A stretch of 64,000 nt of DNA from RHLJ01 sp040222455 (GCA_040222455.1 JAVKDD010000027.1:372001-436000); one strand, 5' to 3'. Counted from the first letter of the stretch, positions 52,863 to 62,397 are shown. Notes: generated from the letters alone by a model not told the origin. A program made the numbers and translations.

Positions 52863-53848
52863 ATGTTAGCTTCATAAGCATTAATAATCTTATCCATCAT
52901 AGCATTGGTTTTGGGATTTACCACCATTCGACTTTCTTCCGCTTCAAACCAAGCTAAGGTATCCTTAAAACCATCCCGAAATGGGATAGTTGCTTTATAA
53001 CCTGGTACAAACGACTTAATTTTAGCATTGTCAAAAATGGCGCAATGAGCTTTATCGCCCCAAAGCCCATCTTTTTCTCCGGGAGCAATCTTGGTTATAA
53101 AATCAGTTGAAATACGAACTGCATTTAATTCGGCTCCTGCGGTATCGGCTACAATCTGGTAAATTTGATTCCAGCTCAGCACTTCATCTGAGGTAATTTG
53201 AATGGCATGACCAATCGATTGATTATGACCGAGTAGCCCATTAAATCCCTTTGCAAAATCTTTAGCATGAGTGAGCGTCCAAAGAGAAGTTCCGTCTCCA
53301 TGAATAATTACTTTTTTTCCTTTCTTCATCCGGTCAATGGCTGTGTATTCTGTCCAACCACCAATAGAAATTGGAATCGTAGTATTATAAGTATGAGAAG
53401 GACGAACAATAGTCATAGGAAAAGCTTCATCCTGATATACTTTCTGAAGCAAATCTTCACACGCAATTTTATCCCGTGAATATCCCCAATATGGATTTAC
53501 TATAGGAGTTGATTCCGTTATAATATGAGAAGTAGGGGGTTTTTGATACACCGAAGCAGAGCTGATAAAAATATATTGTTTGGTTTTTCCTCTGAATAAT
53601 TCAATATCGTTTTGAATATGTTCAGGTATAAAGGCAATCCAATTAACAACTACATCCCAAACGTGATCTTTTAACGCTTCTCTGGTTTCTTCTACATTAT
53701 AAATGTCTGCTGTAATAGTTTTAGCACCAGGAATAATTATCCCAGAACTTCCCCGGTTTAATAAGTATAAATCAATTCCTTGAGATACAGCCAGTTTACT
53801 TACTTCTGTACTAATATTTCCCGTTCCGCCTATAAATAGAACTTTCAT
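52859..53848 (-). CDS. NAD-dependent epimerase/dehydratase family protein
   Basis: The 329-residue extended-SDR protein has the cofactor motif FIGGTGNISTEVSKLA at about residues 5-20, a serine in IFISSASVYQKPP and Tyr-x-x-x-Lys in WGYSRDKIACE at about 145. Such proteins act on nucleotide sugars or related compounds. The GGTGxxS form of the cofactor loop is like that of atypical members. It lies 9 bases downstream of the RNase D gene on the same strand. The substrate cannot be inferred. Confidence 0.82.
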   Translation of the reverse strand: MKVLFIGGTGNISTEVSKLAVSQGIDLYLLNRGSSGIIIPGAKTITADIYNVEETREALKDHVWDVVVNWIAFIPEHIQNDIELFRGKTKQYIFISSASVYQKPPTSHIITESTPIVNPYWGYSRDKIACEDLLQKVYQDEAFPMTIVRPSHTYNTTIPISIGGWTEYTAIDRMKKGKKVIIHGDGTSLWTLTHAKDFAKGFNGLLGHNQSIGHAIQITSDEVLSWNQIYQIVADTAGAELNAVRISTDFITKIAPGEKDGLWGDKAHCAIFDNAKIKSFVPGYKATIPFRDGFKDTLAWFEAEESRMVVNPKTNAMMDKIINAYEANI

Positions 53849-53857
53849 GCTCTTCTG

Positions 53858-55015
53858 TTAATTTGGTATGTAATATTTTAAAGTGAGATTAAGCTGTTCA
53901 GCATAATCATCTATCAATTGTTTTTTATAAGGTAAATAGTTTGAAGTATCTCCACTCACTAATTCTTTAATCAATCGATTATTTAAAATAAAAGTTTGAG
54001 TATGCTTTCCAAGATCAGATTCTATCGCTTTTTGAATGGATTTAAAGCATTCTTTTTTTGCTTTTTCTACTCTTTTTTGGAGTTGCTTAAACTCTTTGTA
54101 TTCTTCATTTGAAAAGGTGTTTGAAGCCTTTTTTGTTTTCGAAACTTTCAATTCTTCTGCTTCATCCATGGCTTTGGAAAGTAAATCCATGACCTCATTT
54201 TGAATGTTCCCATTTTTTAGTCTCCTATGATTGGACTTAATCTTTTGCCAGTCATTAATTCTCTTGGGATGTTGAGCAACTCCTTTTAAATATTCTTTAT
54301 CAATGATATGATAGGATGGTTTATTCATTTCTTCTGCTTTCTCTTCTCTAAATTCCATCAGCTTCGAAAATAGGTGCCACTCGAATTGAGTTAAATCTCC
54401 TTTATCTTTTTCCTTCAGAAAAGCATTATGATCTTCATTTTCATAATTAGCCGACTCGAAGGCTACATTTTCCTGTTTAATCCAATCTTCAATTCCATTT
54501 TCTGATGCCTTTTTGCTCAGAATATCTTTCAATTTCAGAAGGAAAAGCACGTCATTAGCTGCATAGTTTAACTGAGCTTCATTTAGTGGACGATCAAACC
54601 AATTACTTTGCTGTGAAGACTTCCCAACATCAATACTCAACACATCCATCACTAAATTAGTAAGCGAAGTGGGCGGATAATTTAGGAGTGCAGAGGCGAT
54701 GCTCAAATCAAAAATCCCTTTAGGCTTACATCCTAATAGATGGAGTAAGCGAATATCCTCCCCAAATGAAAAAGCAATTTTTTGAATAGATGGATTTTCC
54801 AGTATCGGGAAAATCAGTTTTATTTCCAGCTCATCCGATAAGGGATCAACCAAAAAACACTCATCGCCTGAATAAATCTGCATCAAGCATAAGTTAAATC
54901 CATATCGGAAACGATTTTTATCAAACTCGAGATCAATCGCTATTTCTGATTTCTGTGAAAGGTGCGTAATACAATCGTTTAACTGCCCCGAGGTACTGAT
55001 GTAAGTGAAAGCCAC
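53858..55015 (-). CDS. rnd: ribonuclease D
   Basis: The 385-residue 3'-5' exonuclease processes tRNA and other RNA ends. The DEDDy motifs are EIAIDLEFDKNRF (Asp, Glu), FSFGEDIRLL (Asp) and LNYAANDVLFLL (Tyr, Asp). An HRDC domain follows at about 215-290 (LFSKLMEFREEKAEEMNKPS). The C-terminal 90 residues are lysine-rich and helical (FKQLQKRVEKAKKECFK). Length is normal. It heads a two-gene transcript with the epimerase. Confidence 0.92.
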   Translation of the reverse strand: MAFTYISTSGQLNDCITHLSQKSEIAIDLEFDKNRFRYGFNLCLMQIYSGDECFLVDPLSDELEIKLIFPILENPSIQKIAFSFGEDIRLLHLLGCKPKGIFDLSIASALLNYPPTSLTNLVMDVLSIDVGKSSQQSNWFDRPLNEAQLNYAANDVLFLLKLKDILSKKASENGIEDWIKQENVAFESANYENEDHNAFLKEKDKGDLTQFEWHLFSKLMEFREEKAEEMNKPSYHIIDKEYLKGVAQHPKRINDWQKIKSNHRRLKNGNIQNEVMDLLSKAMDEAEELKVSKTKKASNTFSNEEYKEFKQLQKRVEKAKKECFKSIQKAIESDLGKHTQTFILNNRLIKELVSGDTSNYLPYKKQLIDDYAEQLNLTLKYYIPN

Positions 55016-55076
55016 GTAATTTTTATCTTTAAGATTCCTGAATTTGATAATACTACAAAATTACATCACAAATCGC

Positions 55077-55958
55077 TCACCGATGATTCGAATACACATT
55101 CGGTTCCAAAAGTTTTCCAAGAGTATTTAACGTCTCCGAAGAAATGCCAATTCCGATGGAATCAATAATTGATGCTAATTGCTCCTGCGTTCTGATTCCA
55201 ACTACTGTGCTTGCAACTGCGGGATGTTGTAATACAAATTGAAGGGAGGATGAAATCGGATTTGGTGTATTTTGAAGCGTTTGCTGAAGCTCTCGGATCT
55301 CAGCTTCAGAATATCCTATATATTCTTTTGCGGGTTTATTGATAAGCATTGCTTTTGCAAGACTACCACGTGTTATCACCGAAATCCCGTTTTGATGAAG
55401 TAAATCCAGACATTCTTCCTCGGGTCGGCGATCCAGAAGACTATACTGCATCATCACCGAAACTATGTTCGATTTTTTAATCCATTCACGAATTACATTG
55501 GGTCGGATTGAGGAGATTCCATATTCCCGAATTTTCCCTTGTTGTTTAAGCAAATCAAACGCTTCTATAGTTTCATCGATTGGATCATCAAGAGTACCAC
55601 CGTGGAGCTGGTATAGATCAATGGTTTCGGTTTGAAGTCGTTTTAAACTTTGTTCTACCGCTTTTAAAATATATGCTTTGGTTGGATTCCAATCCCAGCC
55701 CGAGCCATCTTCCCGCCATTCATTCCCACCCTTAGTGGCGATAATTACTTGATCCCGAATAGGAGCGAGAGCTTTACCGACCGATTCTTCATTCCAGCCC
55801 TGATCGTATAAATCGGCGGTATCGAAGAAATTAATGCCTGATTCAAAAGCTTGCCGTAAAATCTTTTCATTTTGGGAATGATCTTTTCCCAACGACATAC
55901 ACCCGAAGCTGATTTCAGAAACAGAAAGCTCAGACTTACCTAATAAACAATGCTTCAT
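55077..55958 (-). CDS. aldo/keto reductase
   Basis: The 293-residue NADP-dependent TIM barrel begins LGKSELSVSEISFGCMSLG. Catalytic Asp and Tyr are in FFDTADLYDQG, Lys in VIIATKGG, and His in LYQLHGGT. SSLQFVLQHPAVASTVVGIR near the C-terminus is the cofactor region. The start overlaps the YqaE gene stop (ATGA), so the two are coupled. The substrate is unknown; aldo/keto reductases often detoxify aldehydes. Confidence 0.92.
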   Translation of the reverse strand: MKHCLLGKSELSVSEISFGCMSLGKDHSQNEKILRQAFESGINFFDTADLYDQGWNEESVGKALAPIRDQVIIATKGGNEWREDGSGWDWNPTKAYILKAVEQSLKRLQTETIDLYQLHGGTLDDPIDETIEAFDLLKQQGKIREYGISSIRPNVIREWIKKSNIVSVMMQYSLLDRRPEEECLDLLHQNGISVITRGSLAKAMLINKPAKEYIGYSEAEIRELQQTLQNTPNPISSSLQFVLQHPAVASTVVGIRTQEQLASIIDSIGIGISSETLNTLGKLLEPNVYSNHR

Positions 55959-56119
55959 TTATCGTGCTTTGCAATCACCCAAACGGCATGGATAATTCCG
56001 GGGATATAACCAAGAATGGTGAGAAGAAGATTAATCCAAAAAGCGCCCCTGATACCCACTGTTAAAAAAACAGCAAGAGGAGGAATAAAAATAGCGATGA
56101 TAATTCGTAGTAAGCTCAT
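55955..56119 (-). CDS. YqaE/Pmp3-family small membrane protein
   Basis: A 54-residue frame from the ATG at 56119 to TGA at 55955-55957 encodes two hydrophobic helices. The family pattern is plain: LRIIIAIFIPPLAVFLTVG (helix 1 with the PP motif), then WINLLLTILGYIPGIIHAVW (helix 2) and a short charged tail. Pmp3/YqaE proteins are associated with salt and membrane-potential stress. Too short for the ORF list. Its stop overlaps the start of the aldo/keto reductase by ATGA. It is probably the first gene of that transcript. Confidence 0.9.
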   Translation of the reverse strand: MSLLRIIIAIFIPPLAVFLTVGIRGAFWINLLLTILGYIPGIIHAVWVIAKHDK

Positions 56120-56304
56120 GAGTAATAAATTTGGTTAACAACAAACCGAACATACGGAATAAGAGGGAAGAAGGTTATTGGGATTTTATTGGGAAAAGAA
56201 ATTTTCCAAAGGCATTTGTTTTATCTTGCTTAACCTCGTCACGTAGCTCTTCTGGGTGATGTATGTTGGAAGCTCTGTTTCCATTGAGATTCAGGCTTAC
56301 TTTC

Positions 56305-56706
56305 TCACTTCCCAAATATATTATCTACTTCCAACGCTTCAAACAGATATGCTTTTACTAGGTCTGTTTCTATACCATCAACGGAATAAAAGGTTTTGAT
56401 AGCTATATTTTTTCGGGTTCCTAGATGTAAATAACCTGCAAAATCATTGATTTGATGTCCAGAAGTAAAGCCAAGTTGAACACCATTTTTTGGAACATTA
56501 CCCCATGGAACGGAAGCTGGCCAGATAAAACAAATATTCCGATTTCTCCTGAAGAAAGGGACATTGTACGAAAGCTTTTCTTTTACATCAGGAATACATT
56601 CATAAACCAATTTTTGTAGCTCTTCCACTATTTCCACTTCCCTTTCGGGAAGGAAATCCAGAAACTCACCGATAGAATTAAAGCTTAGGTTTTGAAATTT
56701 ATTCAT
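56305..56706 (-). CDS. DUF1801 domain protein
   Basis: The 133-residue protein has the YdhG/DUF1801 shape: IGEFLDFLPEREVEIVEEL, LVYECIPDVKEKLSYNVPFF, then ICFIWPASVPWG and VQLGFTSGHQI. Proteins of this family are small and cytosolic with unknown function, sometimes tied to iron-chaperone-like annotations. It is single, with a 185-base gap on the 5' side of YqaE. No motif suggests an enzyme. Confidence 0.82.
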   Translation of the reverse strand: MNKFQNLSFNSIGEFLDFLPEREVEIVEELQKLVYECIPDVKEKLSYNVPFFRRNRNICFIWPASVPWGNVPKNGVQLGFTSGHQINDFAGYLHLGTRKNIAIKTFYSVDGIETDLVKAYLFEALEVDNIFGK

Positions 56707-56745
56707 TTATATAATTTATGACTATAAATCTAAATCATACTTTTG

Positions 56746-57840
56746 CTACTTCACGCTTTCATAAACAACAAATTTTGATGTCTCTGCAACAATTCGATTG
56801 GACGAAAATAATGGCTCTAAATGCGTCTTAAAATTCAAATGTTTACTCGCTACTGAGGTAAATCGTCCACCTAATTTTAAAACTCTGTGAACCTGCTTAA
56901 ACAAACCAATCGATATTTCTATATTGGTTTCAAATTCGAAGTGGAAGGGAGGATTTGAAATTACTAAATCGAATGATTCATTCTCCAGATCTTCGAGGAT
57001 ATCATTCCAATGAAAATGGGTATTCGCCGAGCTGATATTAAGTTTGGAGGATTCAACAGCTAACATGGAATCATCTACAAGATGTACTTCGGCTTCAGGA
57101 TTAATAGATTTTGCAGTAAGAGCAAGAATGCCGTTTCCTGAAGCTAAATCAAGTATTTTTTCATCACTTTCTTTGACTCCTAAATGATCGAGGAAGAATT
57201 GAGTAGCTTGGTCAATACTTTTAGAAGAAAAAACTCCAGGGTATTGGTTGATTTCAACATTGTCAATAACAGAATGAGCGAATTGAAAAGATTGAATGAA
57301 TTCAGCCGATTCTATTCTTTTCGGTTTCTTTAAAATCAAAATTCTTGATTTCTTCCACGCTAAACTTTGTTCAACTTCTTCAAAGTATGTTTCTGCGACA
57401 GAAAGCATGCTTTTGTTGAAATATTTGGTCATAAAACCGCAAAGAACAATACCATTATCGTCTAAGTTTTCGCTCAATTTGGCTAAATAGAAATCAAATA
57501 AATCAATCGATTTCGGCACTTTAATTACCCCAAGGGCAATTCCTTTTGGTAAATCTGAACGTGGATTTACAATAGCGCTCTCATCAAATTCTAATCCATT
57601 AATATCAAAGTTTAAACGAAGTGCTTTTTCTTCACTTTTATAATTGATGAGATGGGTTGTTTTCTTAGAAGCTAAATGAACTCCTAAATAGCCGAAGCGA
57701 TCATTAACAATAACAGTTTTCTTGTTTTCTACTTTATGCTCTGAAATATAATTCAGTATGAATTCATCCGAAGCATTCCACGCTTGTAATGACTTATTTT
57801 GAGTAGGTGGGTAACGCTTAATTGAAAGTTTTGAGATCAA
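56746..57840 (-). CDS. class I methyltransferase, RsmC/RlmG-like rRNA guanine-N2 methyltransferase
   Basis: The 364-residue protein has two methyltransferase-like halves. The N-terminal half (about 20-180) resembles a degenerate domain. The C-terminal half has the SAM site ILDLASGNGILALTAKSINP at about 225 and the NPPF catalytic motif in LVISNPPFHFEFET at about 297. This tandem design and the NPPFH motif are typical of RsmC (16S G1207) and RlmG (23S G1835). Length (364) is nearer to RlmG. The exact target cannot be told. Separate from its neighbours by about 12 bases on one side. Confidence 0.82.
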   Translation of the reverse strand: MISKLSIKRYPPTQNKSLQAWNASDEFILNYISEHKVENKKTVIVNDRFGYLGVHLASKKTTHLINYKSEEKALRLNFDINGLEFDESAIVNPRSDLPKGIALGVIKVPKSIDLFDFYLAKLSENLDDNGIVLCGFMTKYFNKSMLSVAETYFEEVEQSLAWKKSRILILKKPKRIESAEFIQSFQFAHSVIDNVEINQYPGVFSSKSIDQATQFFLDHLGVKESDEKILDLASGNGILALTAKSINPEAEVHLVDDSMLAVESSKLNISSANTHFHWNDILEDLENESFDLVISNPPFHFEFETNIEISIGLFKQVHRVLKLGGRFTSVASKHLNFKTHLEPLFSSNRIVAETSKFVVYESVK

Positions 57841-57852
57841 AGTAAGAACTGT

Positions 57853-59073
57853 CTATTCTGTTACGGGTAATGTTTCGATTGGAACTATATTCTTTGGTGT
57901 GAATTCGTTAAAGAACTCAGGAATTACTTGTAAGGCGTAACTCGAAGGAGAATTGAATAGAATGCAAATTCCAATTTGATTTTCTTTATCGAAGGCGATT
58001 TCACTTCTGAATCCATTTACATATCCACCATGATAAATTACTTTTTGGGTATCGTTATTAAGGACTCGCCAGCCCAATCCATAGTAAGATTCGTTTACAT
58101 TATTCCAATATCTGCTAAAACGGCGGTTATTAATCGTAGCTCTTGGCTCAAATATTTGGTTTAGAATTTCATCAGAAATTACTTCAGGATTATTGCCTGT
58201 TAACATTAATAACCAATTCCCCATATCAGCTATTGAAGCATTTATGCCTCCAGCAGAAATTGCATTGTAATATTTTTTACTAATGGAAGCTGGGAGTAAT
58301 CCTTTCCTCCGGGAGTGATAAAGATGAGGCATCGCCTTATTCTTATTTTCTATCAAATCATCGTAAGTTGTACTGGTATTATTCATCCCAAGTGGATCAA
58401 ATAATTGAGATCGTAACGTTCCCCCAAAGCTGGTATCCGAGTGTTCTTCAATAACTTTTTCTATGATTGCATACGCCGCATTTTGATAGGCCAACTGAGT
58501 ACCTTCTTCACTGATTAAATTCACACTTTTAAACCTGGGAATAATTCTGTTGAGAGAAAGTCCATCTTCAATCAAATTAGTATATGCGTGGCGTGGCAAA
58601 CCAGAGGTATGAGATAACAAATGATTTATTTGAACTCGTTTAGATTGCTCGGGATCGTTTAATTCGAATTCAGGTAAATGGTTTATAATTGGATCATTCC
58701 AGGTTAAGATTTCATCTTCAACCATAATTCCGGTTAATATAGATGCAAAGCCTTTTGATACACTTCCTAATCGAAATGCAGTATGAACATCAACAGAATC
58801 GGTGGTTCCTTTTACTTTTACACCAAAACCTTTTTGATAGATTATTGATGATCCTTTGGTGATTACAACAGCACCTCCAGGAATTTTCCTTTCATTCATT
58901 CCTTCGATTAACCTATCCTCAAAATCTTTTAAAAAAATCAAGGTAGAATCATCAGCTACAATTGTTTTACTAATTGTAGGAGCGGGGACATTGGTTTCTA
59001 GGCTTTCACTTTTATTGAACCAGATTGTAGCAATGAAAATAATAATGAAAATGGGATAGAGATCTTTAATCAC
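57853..59073 (-). CDS. serine hydrolase, beta-lactamase (class C-like) family
   Basis: The 406-residue protein has an N-terminal signal-like segment (LYPIFIIIFIATIWFNK). The penicillin-binding fold has Ser-x-x-Lys in FRLGSVSKGFASI (about 93-96), Tyr-x-Asn in TQLAYQNAAYAIIE (about 197), and His-x-Gly in VIYHGGYVNGF near 345. The triad is therefore complete. Such proteins may be peptidases or esterases rather than lactamases. Exported by signal. Convergent with none; it is followed by the methyltransferase gene. Confidence 0.85.
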   Translation of the reverse strand: MIKDLYPIFIIIFIATIWFNKSESLETNVPAPTISKTIVADDSTLIFLKDFEDRLIEGMNERKIPGGAVVITKGSSIIYQKGFGVKVKGTTDSVDVHTAFRLGSVSKGFASILTGIMVEDEILTWNDPIINHLPEFELNDPEQSKRVQINHLLSHTSGLPRHAYTNLIEDGLSLNRIIPRFKSVNLISEEGTQLAYQNAAYAIIEKVIEEHSDTSFGGTLRSQLFDPLGMNNTSTTYDDLIENKNKAMPHLYHSRRKGLLPASISKKYYNAISAGGINASIADMGNWLLMLTGNNPEVISDEILNQIFEPRATINNRRFSRYWNNVNESYYGLGWRVLNNDTQKVIYHGGYVNGFRSEIAFDKENQIGICILFNSPSSYALQVIPEFFNEFTPKNIVPIETLPVTE

Positions 59074-59211
59074 TATAAGTATGTAGGGGTTAAATTCTTA
59101 GAGCTATTTTTCACAAAAACGTGAATCGTATTTCAGCATTTAAGCCTGAAAAGATAGTAATTATCTACTCTCTTATCATTTTATAAATTTGATCTATTCA
59201 GATTCAGATAA

Positions 59212-59248
59212 CAAAAAAATAACCCCACTTTTTTGAAAGCAGGGTTAT
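59212..59248 (-). terminator. rho-independent terminator of dps
   Basis: On the minus strand ATAACCC (59248-59242) pairs with GGGTTAT (59225-59219), with CTTT/AAAG pairing inside, followed by a T-run. It is 28 bases after the dps stop. Confidence 0.85.
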
Positions 59249-59275
59249 AATGTGTAATGAAGCTAAATTTAGATT

Positions 59276-59803
59276 TTATAATTCCGGATCTCTTAAAAAA
59301 GCATTGTACATCCAAACAAGTTTTTCTTGTTCAGTAATATAATCGCTCATTAAAGCATTTGTTCCTTCATCGTCGGTAAGGTCAGACAAATTTAAAATGG
59401 TGCGTTGTTTTTGGAGTAATATTTTAAAAGCGCTTAAAATTTCTTCAACGGATTTCGATCCATTTTTAACTTCATGACTTTCTGGAATATCCGAATCTTC
59501 TAAGTACTTCGTAAAGTTATGGTCGGGATGAAAACCAAGAGTAAGAACTCTTTCAGCTATCTCGTCGATTTTCTCGAACAAATCGTCATAGAGTTCTTCG
59601 AATTTCTCATGCAGCGTAAAAAAGTTTTTTCCTTGTACATTCCAGTGATAACCACGCACATTTTGATAAAATACCGAATAATTTGCTAGTAACTCATTTA
59701 AGTGATGGGCCAGTTCTTTACTTTTCTCTACTTCTAAACCAATTTTATTAAGTTGTTCTTGTTCCATGGTTAAGTCTTGTTTCTCTTTTGTTAAAGTGTC
59801 CAT
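59276..59803 (-). CDS. dps: DNA-protection-during-starvation protein (Dps, ferritin-like)
   Basis: The 175-residue protein stores iron and shields DNA under oxidative stress as a 12-mer. The ferroxidase site spans GYHWNVQGKNFFTLHEKFEE and LYDDLFEKIDEIAER (His, Asp, Glu ligands between subunits). A shorter start at 59764 (MEQEQLNKIGLEVEK) is possible, since the family's usual length is about 155-165. A 22-base inverted repeat lies just upstream and a terminator just downstream, so it is monocistronic. Confidence 0.94.
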   Translation of the reverse strand: MDTLTKEKQDLTMEQEQLNKIGLEVEKSKELAHHLNELLANYSVFYQNVRGYHWNVQGKNFFTLHEKFEELYDDLFEKIDEIAERVLTLGFHPDHNFTKYLEDSDIPESHEVKNGSKSVEEILSAFKILLQKQRTILNLSDLTDDEGTNALMSDYITEQEKLVWMYNAFLRDPEL

Positions 59804-59826
59804 ATATCTGCTAATGTTTGTTTGAA

Positions 59827-59848
59827 TTTTATCTTTTAACAGATAAAA
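59827..59848. promoter_or_regulatory. candidate operator upstream of dps
   Basis: TTTTATCT (59827-59834) and AGATAAAA (59841-59848) form an exact 8-6-8 inverted repeat, 24 to 45 bases before the dps start at 59803. The position suits a repressor or redox-regulator site, for instance PerR- or Fur-like. The regulator is not in the window. Confidence 0.5.
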
Positions 59849-59921
59849 ACAGCTATTTGTTCAGAATACTAACATAGTAACAATTTATAGAGATGATAGG
59901 GGCTCTCGAATGTGTTGATTT

Positions 59922-61139
59922 TTAAAGAGAAAATGAAAAACTCAATTCAAAACCTTCGTTTGTATGGTATTTATAGTCAGCATCTATCTGAGATAAAAGA
60001 GAATTAATAAGTGAAAACCCTAGACTCTTTGAAGTAGCCTTATCAAAATCATCAATTCCAACTCCATTATCTTTATACACCGCATGGAATACTCCATCAT
60101 TTTCTAAAACCGTAATTTCGATTAGGTTGTCTCTATTATTTCGAAAAGCGTATTTGATAGAATTAGTAATTAATTCATTAAAAATTATTCCAAGCGGAAC
60201 ACTTTTATTAACACTCAAAAACTCCGTCTTAATATAGTTTTCGTATTTAATATCCAGACTTTCAGAATTCATAGAGTTAATAACTGTACGAGTAAGCTCG
60301 TCTAAATAATCTTTGAGAGGAATTTTGTTGAAATCATCTGATTGATAGAGCATTTCGTGTACTTTTGCAATCGAAAGAATTCGATTAACACTCTTTTGCA
60401 ACATGTTTTTTTGTTCAGAGTTTTCAATATTCAATACTTGTAACTCTAACAATCCAGAAACTACTGCTAAATTATTTTTCACTCTATGATGAATTTCTTG
60501 GATCATCACGTTTTTTTCTTCAAGATGACCTAACAAATCATCGTCTCTTTTCTTGAGCTTCTTAATCACTAGGTTCATTTCTAAATTGTATCTATTCATT
60601 ATTAACACAATTATAGCACACGCTACAAATAGAACTATACCTGTAGTGACCCAAAGAGTTTGTAATTCGTTAAGAGGATTTAGAACAAGTGATTCAATAA
60701 TCCCATTTATGTATAAGTAAGCAATCAGAGTAAATGTTAATGCAACCCCTAATAATACAAGCAGTGCTGTACGTAAATTAAAAGCCAGAATAGTTAGAAA
60801 AGGAATTAATAGAGCAAGTGTAAGTTGCGTTGAAACTGTTCCATATTGAGCCAGACTAGTTAGGAATATCAAAAAAACAAATACGATAACAATAGCGAGT
60901 TTAATTCGCAGATTTAGTCGATTGCGGAGAGCATAGACAATAAATAATCCACTTAAACTTCCAATATCAAAATAGAATCCCGGTGAAAAGGCATACGTTG
61001 GGGACACAAAAGAGGCAGTGACAAAAGCAAAGAAAGCCAGAAGAGAACCGTACAATAATGTTCGGTCTAAAACCCGCTCTTTAATAACTGAAATAGGTTC
61101 CCAGAATTTAATATCCTGAAATCCAAATTTATCATCCAT
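59922..61139 (-). CDS. membrane sensor histidine kinase, HisKA_2 type
   Basis: The 405-residue protein has six membrane helices in the first half (about residues 28-195), with no extracellular sensor domain. A short coiled region follows, then the phosphate-accepting HisKA_2 motif IQEIHHRVKNNLAVVSGLLE at about 215. The ATPase has VPLGIIFNELITNSIKYAF, DNGVGIDD and SLGFSLINSLL. The HHRVKNNL form belongs to the light/blue-light/HWE-HisKA_2 group. No response regulator is adjacent, so its partner is unknown. Confidence 0.9.
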   Translation of the reverse strand: MDDKFGFQDIKFWEPISVIKERVLDRTLLYGSLLAFFAFVTASFVSPTYAFSPGFYFDIGSLSGLFIVYALRNRLNLRIKLAIVIVFVFLIFLTSLAQYGTVSTQLTLALLIPFLTILAFNLRTALLVLLGVALTFTLIAYLYINGIIESLVLNPLNELQTLWVTTGIVLFVACAIIVLIMNRYNLEMNLVIKKLKKRDDDLLGHLEEKNVMIQEIHHRVKNNLAVVSGLLELQVLNIENSEQKNMLQKSVNRILSIAKVHEMLYQSDDFNKIPLKDYLDELTRTVINSMNSESLDIKYENYIKTEFLSVNKSVPLGIIFNELITNSIKYAFRNNRDNLIEITVLENDGVFHAVYKDNGVGIDDFDKATSKSLGFSLINSLLSQIDADYKYHTNEGFELSFSFSL

Positions 61140-61195
61140 ACATGCACTCCATACAAAAACCTAATGCTTATAATATAGGGTATATTTTTGGAATA

Positions 61196-61816
61196 TTATG
61201 CTTCAGATGATTTATATCCGGTTATCAATCGGAAAATAGAATGGAGTTTATTATCTGATGTTTTAGTGAGACTAGTATGAGCAAGAATTTCATCGATATT
61301 TCGATTTATATTTGTAGCAAAAAAATTAGCCAATGGATTTATAAGTGTTCTTAAAAAGCCAGGTTTGGTTCCAGAAGTAATAAACTTGTCCAAAATACTG
61401 AATCTTCCCCCGGGTTTTAAAACTCGTTCCGTTTCTTGTAAACAAGCAATAGGATTCGGAATTACAGCTACAATCAAATGAAGAATTACAGCATCAAAAA
61501 AATCATCTTCGAAATCCAGATTACTTCCATCCATTACCAGTGCATTTATGGTTAGATCTAATTTAGATGCTTTTTTAGTAACCTCTTCAATCATGGCAGG
61601 AGTGATGTCGATAGCGTAGATTTGCTCTTGATCATTTAGGAACTCTAAATCTAAGCCAGTTCCAGCTCCCAAAATTAAAACCTTATCGGTTGGTTTTAGC
61701 TCTAGTGATTCAATAGATTGCTTTCTGAATGTATGAAAAAACGTGGCTATGATATCGTAAAAAGGACGATATAAAGTATAACGAATCCGATTCCAAGTGT
61801 TTGTATTAACCGTCAA
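61196..61816 (-). CDS. class I SAM-dependent methyltransferase
   Basis: The 206-residue protein has the SAM motif VLILGAGTGLDLEFL at about residue 47, VYAID-type acidic loop in QIYAIDITPAM, and VILHLIVAVIPN and VLKPGGRFSILDKF near 120-140. It resembles the small UbiE/Coq5-like or phospholipid methyltransferases. The C-terminal half lacks a substrate signature. Its stop-start region is 2 bases from the SGNH hydrolase upstream, so they may be co-transcribed. Confidence 0.82.
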   Translation of the reverse strand: MTVNTNTWNRIRYTLYRPFYDIIATFFHTFRKQSIESLELKPTDKVLILGAGTGLDLEFLNDQEQIYAIDITPAMIEEVTKKASKLDLTINALVMDGSNLDFEDDFFDAVILHLIVAVIPNPIACLQETERVLKPGGRFSILDKFITSGTKPGFLRTLINPLANFFATNINRNIDEILAHTSLTKTSDNKLHSIFRLITGYKSSEA

Positions 61817-61818
61817 TG

Positions 61819-62397
61819 TTATTCCGAAAGTGCTAGTTTAATAGCAGGTTGAACAAGGCTTTCCATTAATTCATATCCATCTTTAGTTACATGAACTCCA
61901 TCTTTAGTGAGGCGGTCTATCAACCCATTTCTTTCATCTGCCATCGAAGTCCAATAATCTAAATAGATATGTCCATTTTCTCGTGAATAATTTCGAATCC
62001 ATTTATTGATTTCGATTATTCTTTGCGAAGGATAAATGCCAGGATTCCATGAATAATCATGAGCAGGAAGGATGGAAGAAAGAATTACTTTAATACCATT
62101 TTCGCCTGCCATCTCAGCCATTGTTTTTAAATTATTTTGAATTTCTTCATTTGTGGCTGGACCTGTATTACAAGCAATATCATTTGTTCCGGCAAGTATT
62201 ACAACTGCTTTAGGTGCAAGATTTATCACATCTTCTTTAAAACGGCGAATCATCTGTGATGTTGTTTGCCCACTAATTCCACATTCGGTATAAGCATGTG
62301 TCTCAAAGAAATTTGGTGATAATTCAGACCAGAATTGGGTTATTGAATCCCCAAAGAAAACAACTTTGCAATGAGATTCAATAGAGGATTTAGTCAT
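61819..62397 (-). CDS. SGNH/GDSL hydrolase (cytosolic form)
   Basis: The 192-residue esterase has block I FFGDSITQFW at about residue 15, block II/III with SGQTTSQMIRRF and VILAGTNDIACN, and block V DGVHVTKDGYELM with the catalytic Asp-His pair. No signal peptide. The family removes acyl or acetyl groups from lipids or sugars. It has a similar neighbour upstream (62435-63103). Target unknown. Confidence 0.88.
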   Translation of the reverse strand: MTKSSIESHCKVVFFGDSITQFWSELSPNFFETHAYTECGISGQTTSQMIRRFKEDVINLAPKAVVILAGTNDIACNTGPATNEEIQNNLKTMAEMAGENGIKVILSSILPAHDYSWNPGIYPSQRIIEINKWIRNYSRENGHIYLDYWTSMADERNGLIDRLTKDGVHVTKDGYELMESLVQPAIKLALSE

